This document shows positions 24,273 to 31,218 of a DNA stretch of 64,000 bases, piece after piece (position 1 is the stretch's first letter; each line of letters begins with the position of its first letter). The stretch comes from JAPHSX01 sp039714395 (GTDB lineage Bacteria > Pseudomonadota > Gammaproteobacteria > Thiohalomonadales > Thiohalomonadaceae). The notes under the pieces were generated by a model. That model was not told where the DNA came from and ran no database searches. It saw nothing but the letters and a program-made list of their open reading frames with translations. A program made the translations under genes and the position numbers. The stretch covers positions 1 to 64,000 of the forward strand of contig JBDLJH010000012.1 of NCBI GenBank assembly GCA_039714395.1, given 5' to 3'.

Positions 24273-24613
24273 TAGAGGATATCCAGTACGGTTTCAGGTG
24301 GACGGCCAATCGCCGCCTTGCCGTTATTAATAAAAATGGGGCGTTCGATGAGTTTTGGGTTATTCACCATCGCCTCGAGTAACTGCTCACGACTGAGTGA
24401 CTCATCATCCAGCCCCAGTTCCTTATACTCAGTCTCCTTGGTGCGCATTAGTTGACGTGGTTCCAGGCCGAGCATATTGAGGATATCGCTGAGTTCCTCC
24501 TTGCTCGGGGGGGTATTCAAGTATTCCACTATCTCAGCACTGATTTTGCGATCTTCTAGTAGCTGCAGGGTTTGGCGAGATTTGCTGCAGCGAGGGTTAT
24601 GATAAATTTTCAT
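24272..24613 (-). CDS. arsC: ArsC-family arsenate reductase (glutaredoxin type)
   Basis: A 113-residue thioredoxin-fold protein of the ArsC/YfgD group. The nucleophile Cys9 is in HNPRCSKSR, and the three Arg that bind the oxyanion in ArsC are present (LMRTKE, IERPIFI and IGRPPE). It can reduce arsenate with glutathione/glutaredoxin, but this chromosomal wrbA-linked form has no arsR or arsB next to it, so arsenic resistance is not certain. Single TAATG overlap with the downstream gene. Confidence 0.88.
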   Translation of the reverse strand: MKIYHNPRCSKSRQTLQLLEDRKISAEIVEYLNTPPSKEELSDILNMLGLEPRQLMRTKETEYKELGLDDESLSREQLLEAMVNNPKLIERPIFINNGKAAIGRPPETVLDIL

Positions 24614-24758
24614 GCTTGGGAGCTGACCTTTTAATTAATAAGGATCCTCTATTCTAGCGCCTCTTGGCTTGACAGCCTATAGGGCCAGTGATAGCGTCTC
24701 GCCCTACATTATTCCCATTTTATTTCATATAGTTGTGGTCAACTTGTCCAAAGACGCT

Positions 24759-25061
24759 ATGCTGCTTAATAGACTGAAATTTTTTCCAGTATTACTGCTT
24801 GTTGCAGCACTCTTTTCCGCCTGCGCGGTGGTACCGCCTGTGCAGGAGATGAGTGATGCGCGCCAGGCGCTGGAGGCTGCGCGTGAGGCTCAGGCTGAGA
24901 AGTACGCCGAGCAGAAACTGCGTAGTGCTGAGGATTCGTTGGATCTGGCTACAAAGACCCTTAATCAGGGTGAGTATGAGGCGGCGAGAATGGCTGCGAC
25001 GGTAGCTAAGGCTCTGGCGGTCAAGGCGCGGGATGAAGCCCTGGCGGCCAGAAATGAATAA
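24759..25061 (+). CDS. DUF4398-like small lipoprotein
   Basis: A 100-residue protein starting at the ATG at 24759, which gives a normal lipoprotein signal (LLLVAALFSACA, lipobox Cys near residue 18). The mature part is a single alanine/glutamate-rich helical domain (ARQALEAAREAQAEKYAEQKL ... ARMAATVAKALAVKARDEALAARNE shortened core) of the DUF4398 type. A possible promoter TTGACA-17-TAGCGT lies at 24669-24697. The next gene downstream encodes a second DUF4398-like domain joined to LysM. Function unknown; cell-envelope role inferred. Confidence 0.7.
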   Translation: MLLNRLKFFPVLLLVAALFSACAVVPPVQEMSDARQALEAAREAQAEKYAEQKLRSAEDSLDLATKTLNQGEYEAARMAATVAKALAVKARDEALAARNE

Positions 25062-25111
25062 GCTTTTCTGGGTTGAACACTGAAACTGTGGGGCTGGTCA
25101 CATCCACGCTC

Positions 25112-25141
25112 TTGACAGGGTTTTGTAGTGAATGCTACTTT
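25112..25141 (+). promoter_or_regulatory. putative promoter of the LysM lipoprotein gene
   Basis: TTGACA (25112-25117) matches the -35 consensus fully. TACTTT (25136-25141) preceded by TG one base earlier (25133-25134) makes an extended -10, with 18 nt spacing. The predicted leader is about 60 nt. Confidence 0.5.
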
Positions 25142-25206
25142 TCACCTCAATATATGGTATTTCATTCAAGTTAACTAATAAATCTAACGACGGAGTTACA
25201 GAGACA

Positions 25207-25824
25207 ATGAATTTATTCAAAGGATTAAAGGTTACGGCCTTGATTGCACTGGTACTGAGCATTGCCGTCGGTTGTGCGAGCACACCCGAACCAGAGCCAG
25301 TTGACGATCAAACTGTAGTCGCGCAGCGTGCTATCGCAGATGCCAAGGCCGCTAATGCTGAGGCCAAGGCTATGGGCGCTGCCTGGCGCGATACCGACAA
25401 CCTGATCAAGCAGGCCGAAGAGGCATTGAAAGCTGGCGATACCGGTAAGGCGATTCAGTTAGCTAATCAGGCGCGCCGTCAGGCAGAAAACGCGATTAAG
25501 CAAAAACGTGCTGAGATGGCTGCTCAGGAGTCAGCGCCAGCTGCGGCAGCGGACGATGCATACACGGTTGTATCAGGTGATACCTTGTGGGGTATTTCAT
25601 CCAGAAGCGAAATCTATGGTAACCCTTACCAGTGGCCGCTGATCTACAAGGCAAATCGCAGCCAGATTCAGGACGCAGATCTGATCTTCCCTGGTCAGAA
25701 CCTGACAATTAACCGAAATGCCTCTGCAGCAGAGATGGATGCAGCTGTTAACCATGCCCGTACCCGCGGTGCCTGGTCTATTGGTGTGGTAGAAGCTAGC
25801 GATGAGGCCTATCTCGCTAACTAA
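25207..25824 (+). CDS. LysM-domain lipoprotein with DUF4398-like helical region
   Basis: A 205-residue protein. The signal peptide ends in a lipobox (SIAVGC, Cys near residue 21). A helical region follows (about 35-105) with repeated Ala/Lys/Glu heptads like DUF4398. The LysM domain is at about 120-170 (YTVVSGDTLWGISSRSEIYG then YKANRSQIQDADLIFPGQNL). LysM binds peptidoglycan, so this should be an outer-membrane lipoprotein touching the wall. The start at 25207 is preferred because a GGAG stands about 10 nt upstream and the signal peptide begins there. It pairs with the smaller upstream lipoprotein gene. Confidence 0.85.
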   Translation: MNLFKGLKVTALIALVLSIAVGCASTPEPEPVDDQTVVAQRAIADAKAANAEAKAMGAAWRDTDNLIKQAEEALKAGDTGKAIQLANQARRQAENAIKQKRAEMAAQESAPAAAADDAYTVVSGDTLWGISSRSEIYGNPYQWPLIYKANRSQIQDADLIFPGQNLTINRNASAAEMDAAVNHARTRGAWSIGVVEASDEAYLAN

Positions 25825-25847
25825 TCTGACACTACCTCTGTGTAGAG

Positions 25848-25877
25848 AAGGGCTCCCATTGGGGGCCCTTTTCTTTT
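25848..25877 (+). terminator. strong Rho-independent terminator
   Basis: A 10-bp stem (25848-25857 with 25861-25870, one G-T pair) closes a 3-nt loop and is followed by TTTTCTTTT. It ends the LysM lipoprotein transcript. Confidence 0.88.
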
Positions 25878-25927
25878 GTCTGTAATGATTATAAATTTAA
25901 TCTCTGTGTTGATAGGTGGAAAAGGTG

Positions 25928-26476
25928 ATGAAGTCACTGGAAAGTATTTTTGAAGGGGTGTTGTGGGAGAGTCGTTTTGCAGTGTTGTTTGCTGTAATTG
26001 CCAGCCTCTTCAGCTCTTTTTCAGTGTTTTATATGGCTACTGTCGACGCCTACTATATGATGAGTCATTTAGGTGAGTACGCCTCTCCGGCGCTTGATGT
26101 TGCCACGCGTAATAGTTTGCGTGGTGCGACAATCACTCATGTGGTGGAGATCATTGACGGTTACCTACTGGCGACAGTGTTGCTGATTTTTTCGCTTGGT
26201 CTTTATGAGCTGTTTATCAGTAAGATAGATAAGGCGGAGCAATCTGAGGCTTCATCAAATGTACTCTTAATCACTAGCCTGGATGATCTCAAGGCACGAC
26301 TGGCAAAAGTGATTTTGATGATTCTGATCGTCAAGTTTTTTGAGCATGCCATCAATATGGTGTTTAAAACACCGCTGGATCTGCTCTATCTGGCCGCTGG
26401 CATAAGCTTGCTGGGGCTGGCACTCTATCTTTCCCACGCCGCAGAGCAAAAACCGGAGACGAAGAAAGTTGCCTAG
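25928..26476 (+). CDS. YqhA family membrane protein
   Basis: About 182 residues with three or four membrane segments (about 17-40, 75-97, 125-145 and 150-168) and the YqhA/UPF0114 pattern ESRFAVLFAVIASLFSSF near the N-terminus. Function unknown. The ATG at 25928 is chosen because AGGTGGA stands 7 nt before it; a GTG at 25916 in frame is the alternative. It follows the terminator of the LysM gene and so must have its own promoter. Confidence 0.8.
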   Translation: MKSLESIFEGVLWESRFAVLFAVIASLFSSFSVFYMATVDAYYMMSHLGEYASPALDVATRNSLRGATITHVVEIIDGYLLATVLLIFSLGLYELFISKIDKAEQSEASSNVLLITSLDDLKARLAKVILMILIVKFFEHAINMVFKTPLDLLYLAAGISLLGLALYLSHAAEQKPETKKVA

Positions 26477-26541
26477 GGTGGGAAACTTATCGTTCTGTTA
26501 TCCTGTCTGAATGTGTATCCACTGTCTTTATGGAGAAATTG

Positions 26542-27021
26542 ATGATTAAACGACTCTTTCTGCTTCTCGCCCTGCTGTGTAGTCAGCCACTGTTGGCAAA
26601 TCCGGTCGATCTTGAACTGACTGATATAGAGGGCAATCAGCTTAAGCTCTCTGATTATCGCGGTAAGTGGGTGGTACTCAACTACTGGGCCACCTGGTGC
26701 CCACCCTGCCTGGAAGAGATTCCTGAACTGGTTCATTATCACGAATCGCACAAGGATAGTGATGGTGTGGTGATTGGCATTGATATGGAGATGTTGCAGG
26801 CCGAAGCCCTGGAACAGTTTGTCGATGACAATTTTATGACCTATCCAGTGGTGCCAATGGTTGAGAATATGCCGGCATTTGATAATGTTAATAATTTCCC
26901 CACTACCTACCTTATCGACCCTGATGGTATCGCTGTAGTGAAGCACGTGGGCGCGATCACTTCTGACGCTATTGAGCAATTCATCGAATCCTATGTACCG
27001 GATAAATCGGTGAAGCGTTAA
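26542..27021 (+). CDS. TlpA/ResA-type periplasmic thioredoxin
   Basis: A 159-residue protein with a signal peptide (about 1-19) and one thioredoxin domain containing YWATWCPPC (Cys53, Cys56) and the cis-Pro loop FPTTYLIDPDG. TlpA-like proteins reduce periplasmic disulfides, often apocytochrome c or copper-site partners. The ATG at 26542 is preferred to that at 26530 because GGAG (26532-26535) stands 6 nt before it. It is followed within 13 nt by a second thioredoxin-fold gene, then TolC and adaptor genes. Confidence 0.87.
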   Translation: MIKRLFLLLALLCSQPLLANPVDLELTDIEGNQLKLSDYRGKWVVLNYWATWCPPCLEEIPELVHYHESHKDSDGVVIGIDMEMLQAEALEQFVDDNFMTYPVVPMVENMPAFDNVNNFPTTYLIDPDGIAVVKHVGAITSDAIEQFIESYVPDKSVKR

Positions 27022-27034
27022 CAGGGTGGATGGG

Positions 27035-27568
27035 ATGATGAAACCGTATGTACTAAGTATCGTTTTCCTCTTTACCCTAATCTGGGGAGGGGGCGCCGTG
27101 GCAGAGGCACAGCGAGACCCCTACCAGTACTTTTTTAATGAGACATTTGGCGACTTTTCTGAGGAGCTGGAGAATGCCCGTGAACAGGGCAAGAAGGGGG
27201 TTCTCATTTTCTTCGAGATGGATGAGTGCCCTTTCTGTCACTACATGAAGGGAAATGTACTTAACCAGCCCTCGGTACAGACCTATTACCGCGAACACTT
27301 CTTGCTCTTCTCGGTGGACATTGAAGGTGACGTGGAGATTGTGGATTTTAAAGGTGAGGGCATGCCACAAAAGGATTTTGCCTTTAAGAAAAATCGTGTA
27401 CGCGCTACCCCGGTGATTGCTTTTTATGATCTTGATGGCAAGCGCATCCATCGTCATACCGGCAAGACCTCCGGAATAAATGAGTTTATGTTGATGGGCA
27501 AGTATGTTGCCGAGGGTCACCACTCGAAACTATCCTTTACTCGATTTAAGCGTAATAAAAAGAAATAA
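27035..27568 (+). CDS. exported thioredoxin-fold protein (SoxW-like)
   Basis: About 177 residues with a signal peptide (about 1-24) and one thioredoxin domain: GVLIFFEMDECPFCHYMKG with Cys65 and Cys68, cis-Pro in ATPVIAFYDLDG. It is clearly homologous to domain 1 of the tandem protein at 7798-8835 (shared pattern of D-CP(F/Y)C, VDI, FYD-x-(D/E)GK and an amphipathic tail). A start at the GTG at 27026 is possible; the ATG pair at 27035/27038 suits the signal peptide better. It is co-transcribed with the TlpA-like gene upstream and tolC-like gene 6 nt downstream. Confidence 0.8.
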   Translation: MMKPYVLSIVFLFTLIWGGGAVAEAQRDPYQYFFNETFGDFSEELENAREQGKKGVLIFFEMDECPFCHYMKGNVLNQPSVQTYYREHFLLFSVDIEGDVEIVDFKGEGMPQKDFAFKKNRVRATPVIAFYDLDGKRIHRHTGKTSGINEFMLMGKYVAEGHHSKLSFTRFKRNKKK

Positions 27569-27573
27569 GGCGC

Positions 27574-28914
27574 ATGAGTAAAGGCGCGGTAAACTTCATT
27601 TCTCGCCCTTTGCTTTTGCTGTTTTTCTCCTGCGGCAGCTTCGGTGCATTTGCCGAGTCCCCTAATGTGTTGCCACAACCACTGACACTGGAATATGCAC
27701 TCTCGCTGGTCGATGTGGACCACCCCTCGTTACAACAGGCGCGAGCCGATCAACTTGAGGCACAGGCCGAACAGCTTGTCAGCGAGGCAGAGGATGATGT
27801 GAACATTTCGCTGGAGGCGCGGGCACGTTGGGTGCAGCCGTCATCATCGGTTAGTGATGAGGTCGTTGACGATCACAAGGGCTCGCTTTTTGTACGTAAG
27901 CCACTCTACGACTTTGGTCGTACCAGTGCACTGCAACAGGCTACGCGCAGCGAGGCACAGGCAATGGTTGCCCGTTATCAGTCGCAGCGGGATCAGCGTC
28001 GACTCGCTATTATGCGTGCCTTTTTTCAGGTATTGCTTGCGGATCAGGAAAACTATCGTGATAACGAGGCGTTGGCAATAGCCTTCATTACTGTGGATCG
28101 GTTGCGTACTCGGCAGGAACTGGGGCAGACCTCCGATATCGAGGTACTGGAGCAGGAGAGCCACTACCAGACTATTCGCAACCAGTTGTTGGGCAGTGAG
28201 TCACGTCAGAGGTTAGGGCGCTCGACGCTTGCCAATCTACTCAACCGTCCCGGAGAACTTCCCTCTGAGCTGGTTACCCCCAGCTTTAACTATGCAAATT
28301 ATCCCCTTCCCGATTATGAGAAATTGCTGAATCTGGCGCACCAACACAATCTTAGATTAGCAGCACAGCAACTGGAGTTGCAGGCGGCGCAACGGCGAGT
28401 GGCTAGTGCACGCAGCGAGAGATTGCCCCGACTGGATGCAGAACTTGAGGCCAGTAGCTACAGTCGCGAGATGGGCTCCAATGACAGCCTACGCGCTGGA
28501 GTTACGCTGCGTGTGCCCATTTATAACGGTGACCGCGTCAATGCCGCGGTGGCCAGAGAGCAGGCTGAGGTAATGCGCTTGCGTGCACAACTTAGTCAGG
28601 CTCGACAGGAGTTACGTCAGGCATTGCTGGAAAGCTGGTTTGAAATACAACGTCTGCGCCAGCGCCGTGAGCAGGTGAAAAGTGAACTCGACTATCGTGA
28701 ACTCTATCTTGATCGTAGTCGTGCCAATTATGAGATGGAAGTAAAGGCAGATCTGGGTGATGCCATGGTACGCCTGAGTGATGCGCAACTAGCACTGATT
28801 AAAAATGATTTTGATACCGCGCTGGCCTGGGAGCAATTGCGTGCGCTGCTAGGTGTTGAACTTGAGAGTCTGGATGAAGCGGGTGCGCTCCCGCAAGGGG
28901 AGGTAGGGCAATGA
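27574..28914 (+). CDS. TolC-family outer-membrane channel protein
   Basis: A 446-residue protein with a signal peptide (about 1-27, ending FA) and the duplicated coiled-coil/beta plan of the TolC/OEP family: LTLEYALSLVDVDHPSLQQARAD near the start, long helices rich in Gln, Arg and Ala, strands with alternating residues (KGSLFVRKPLYDFGRTSALQQ and GVTLRVPIYNGDRVNAAV). It should form the outer-membrane exit duct for an exporter. The next gene, overlapping by 4 nt, is a short HlyD-type adaptor; no inner-membrane pump gene follows, which is unusual. Confidence 0.88.
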   Translation: MSKGAVNFISRPLLLLFFSCGSFGAFAESPNVLPQPLTLEYALSLVDVDHPSLQQARADQLEAQAEQLVSEAEDDVNISLEARARWVQPSSSVSDEVVDDHKGSLFVRKPLYDFGRTSALQQATRSEAQAMVARYQSQRDQRRLAIMRAFFQVLLADQENYRDNEALAIAFITVDRLRTRQELGQTSDIEVLEQESHYQTIRNQLLGSESRQRLGRSTLANLLNRPGELPSELVTPSFNYANYPLPDYEKLLNLAHQHNLRLAAQQLELQAAQRRVASARSERLPRLDAELEASSYSREMGSNDSLRAGVTLRVPIYNGDRVNAAVAREQAEVMRLRAQLSQARQELRQALLESWFEIQRLRQRREQVKSELDYRELYLDRSRANYEMEVKADLGDAMVRLSDAQLALIKNDFDTALAWEQLRALLGVELESLDEAGALPQGEVGQ

Positions 28915-29675
28915 TGATAATGAGAGTATGGCCGCTGATATTTATTGCGTTGTTTTCGGCCTCGCTGAGTGCTGCCGAACTGCAAGGTGATGTCCGCTGG
29001 GCGGATCCGTTGACGTTATCGACAAATCTTAATGCCGAGGTGATGCAGGCTAAGGCCCGCATCGGACAGCATGTAACAAAGGGTGAGTTGCTGGTGCAGC
29101 TGGAGAATGGCGTGTTGCGTGCCCACCAGGCTCAGGCTCGTGCCGAACTGGTTCATCAAAAGCTGTTGCGGGCCGAGGCACGAAATGAGTTGCAGCGTAG
29201 TGAAGAGCTGTATGAGCGTACCCTGCTTTCCGACCACGACCTTGATTTGGCTCGTATTGCTCATGCTGCAGCCGAGAGTGGCTATCAACGTGCGGCCGCT
29301 GAGCTTAAAGCGGCACAACGTGCCGTTGAACTTTCTCGCATCGTCGCCCCGTTTGATGGCTTGGTGGTAGAGCGACAGGTACAGGCTGGCGAGACGGTGA
29401 ATGGCCAGTTTAAATCTGTGTCGCTCTATACTCTGGTGGAGGCGGATAAGCGGTTAGTGAGTTTTGTGATGGAGGCCACTCAGGCGGTAAACATAACAGT
29501 GGGTGATGAGCTTGAGTTGCAGATCGGTGAACGGCGCTACGCCGGAGTTGTTGATGCGATCTCGTGGCATCGCGGGAAAGAGGTTGCCACCCGTGTGACG
29601 ATTGATATTTTGTTTACGCCAGGTAAAAAAGAACCTGTAGCTATTGGTACTACAGCACGGGTGAGGCTGCCGTGA
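28911..29675 (+). CDS. short HlyD/AcrA-type periplasmic adaptor
   Basis: A 254-residue membrane fusion protein with a signal peptide (about 1-22). Lipoyl halves are at VMQAKARIGQHVTKGELLVQ and SRIVAPFDGLVVERQVQAGE, separated by a coiled-coil hairpin (about 65-140), with a short beta-barrel after them. It is about 100 residues shorter than RND adaptors and lacks the last membrane-proximal domain. The start overlaps the tolC-like stop (ATGA) and its stop overlaps the acylphosphatase start (GTGA). It may serve a pump encoded elsewhere. Confidence 0.82.
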   Translation: MMIMRVWPLIFIALFSASLSAAELQGDVRWADPLTLSTNLNAEVMQAKARIGQHVTKGELLVQLENGVLRAHQAQARAELVHQKLLRAEARNELQRSEELYERTLLSDHDLDLARIAHAAAESGYQRAAAELKAAQRAVELSRIVAPFDGLVVERQVQAGETVNGQFKSVSLYTLVEADKRLVSFVMEATQAVNITVGDELELQIGERRYAGVVDAISWHRGKEVATRVTIDILFTPGKKEPVAIGTTARVRLP

Positions 29676-29941
29676 ACCACTGCCTCCGCTGTCGGGTAAG
29701 CGGACGGGTGCAGGGAGTATGGTTTCGCGCCAGCACCCAACAGCAGGCTGAGCGGTTGGGGATCAGTGGTTCGGCGCGCAACCTGTTTGATGGGGATGTT
29801 GAAGTGATAGCCTGCGGTAAGGAGGCTGCCTTGAATGCGTTGCGTGAATGGTTGTGGCAAGGGCCTGCGCATGCACAGGTGGATGGTGTTCAGTGTGAAC
29901 CACTGAGGCGTGAGGTTCCGGCTGGCTTTACCACGGGCTAA
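29672..29941 (+). CDS. acyP: acylphosphatase
   Basis: An 89-residue acylphosphatase of normal length. It shows the signature GRVQGVWFRASTQQQAERLG with the catalytic Arg in FRAS, and the catalytic Asn in GSARNLFDG, followed by DVEVIACG. It hydrolyses carboxyl-phosphate bonds such as in carbamoyl phosphate or acetyl phosphate. The start is a GTG overlapping the adaptor stop by 4 nt. Its stop abuts the stop of the convergent lytic transglycosylase gene, with no spacer for a terminator. Confidence 0.93.
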   Translation: MNHCLRCRVSGRVQGVWFRASTQQQAERLGISGSARNLFDGDVEVIACGKEAALNALREWLWQGPAHAQVDGVQCEPLRREVPAGFTTG

Positions 29942-30526
29942 TTACTGTTTGTACCAGGTCTGGCGTAACGCCTTGAATACCTTGTTGGGGTAGCGGAAGC
30001 TGCCGCGGCTGCCATTGTAGCGTGCCAGTGCACGGGTGATGTTGCCCTTCTCCATATCCAGGTAGTAACGCAGGATGGTGCAGCCGAAACGCAGGTTGGT
30101 GTTTAGCTCGAAAAGGTTGTCGTCGGGGCGCCCCAGCTCCTTAAGCCAGAAGGGCATGATCTGCATCAGCCCGCGTGCGCCGGCCTCGGAGATTGCGTAG
30201 CGGTCGAAGTTGCTCTCCACCTGGATTACCGCCAGCACCAACTCGGGGGATAGTTCAGCGCGATTTGCCTCCTGGTGCACCTTCTGCAACAGGTTCAGTA
30301 ACCTCTCCTCGTTGTTGGTCTGTTTTTTCAGCCGCTTCTTTATACGTTGCGTCATGTCGACCAGCCAGACTTCGGCATCGAAGCGGTCTACACCATTGTC
30401 CTGGGTCGCCAGTGCCTCTACCAGTCGCTGTTTGAGTGGCTGGTCGATAATACTCTGTTGCTGGTTGGCGAGACTTACCCCGCTAAATAGCATCATTAGT
30501 ATGTAGAGACTAAGCCGTGTGTGCAT
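29942..30526 (-). CDS. periplasmic lytic transglycosylase, SLT domain
   Basis: A 194-residue exported protein with a signal peptide (about 1-20, ending LA). The goose-lysozyme-like SLT domain starts at about residue 85: LVLAVIQVESNFDRYAISEAG with catalytic Glu104, then GARGLMQIMPFWLKELG, and NLRFGCTILRYYLDMEKGNI. It cleaves peptidoglycan glycan strands. The ATG at 30526 has AGGG close before it and gives the signal peptide; longer frames start without a ribosome-binding site. It is divergent from the rhombosortase gene. Confidence 0.88.
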   Translation of the reverse strand: MHTRLSLYILMMLFSGVSLANQQQSIIDQPLKQRLVEALATQDNGVDRFDAEVWLVDMTQRIKKRLKKQTNNEERLLNLLQKVHQEANRAELSPELVLAVIQVESNFDRYAISEAGARGLMQIMPFWLKELGRPDDNLFELNTNLRFGCTILRYYLDMEKGNITRALARYNGSRGSFRYPNKVFKALRQTWYKQ

Positions 30527-30603
30527 TTTCCCTGCTGTTCTCATACTCGAAATTGTCATCAGTTATAGGCTACCATGCCCCGATCATAGATTGGAAAGGT
30601 GCA

Positions 30604-31218
30604 ATGAGGCAATCCTTAGAGAAAGGTATGGACGACTCATGGTGGTGGCGCTGGCAGCCACCGCTGCTGCTGGTGCTGGTTTCGCTGGTGCTCGCACTGA
30701 TGGGGGATGATCTGGCAGAGCTGCTTCGTTACCAGCGTAATGCGCTTCTTTCGGGGGAGTTGTGGCGACTTTTTACTGGTCACCTTGTCCATCTTGGCTG
30801 GTCACACCTGTGGCTCAATCTGGCCGGGTTGGTACTGGTTTGGGTGTTGGTGGGTCAGGCCTTTTCTTTACGGAAGTGGTGGTGGCTGATCGGTTTTTCT
30901 TTACTGGGGATATCGTGTGGTCTGTTGTGGTGGTTGCCGGGACTTGCGTGGTATGTAGGGCTCTCCGGGCTGCTTCACGGGATGTTGCTGGCGGGAAGCT
31001 TGCAGCTGGTGCTTCGCGGTGAGCGAGAGGCTCTGCTAATGTTGATCATTGTACTTACCAAGGTGGTGTGGGAACTGTGGCAGGGGCCGTTACCGGGTAG
31101 CAGTGAGGCTGCCGGTGGTGAGGTGGTGGTGCAGGCCCATGCCCTGGGTTGTCTCAGTGGCGCTATCTATGCAGGCTTGTTGCGTGTGATGGAGCAGCGC
31201 AGGTGGATCAGCGCTTAA
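30604..31218 (+). CDS. rrtA: rhombosortase (rhomboid-family GlyGly-CTERM protease)
   Basis: A 204-residue six-helix intramembrane serine protease. The rhomboid core is visible: HLGWSHLWLNLAGL (helix 2), the nucleophile Ser121 in YVGLSGLLHG, and the catalytic His179 in VQAHALGCLSGAIYAG. Compact size and this wording match rhombosortase, which processes secreted proteins bearing a C-terminal GlyGly-CTERM anchor. No such substrate is encoded in the window. The ATG at 30604 is chosen for GAAAGG about 5 nt before it; an ATG at 30628 is possible. It converges with proS, overlapping its last 11 nt. Confidence 0.78.
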   Translation: MRQSLEKGMDDSWWWRWQPPLLLVLVSLVLALMGDDLAELLRYQRNALLSGELWRLFTGHLVHLGWSHLWLNLAGLVLVWVLVGQAFSLRKWWWLIGFSLLGISCGLLWWLPGLAWYVGLSGLLHGMLLAGSLQLVLRGEREALLMLIIVLTKVVWELWQGPLPGSSEAAGGEVVVQAHALGCLSGAIYAGLLRVMEQRRWISA

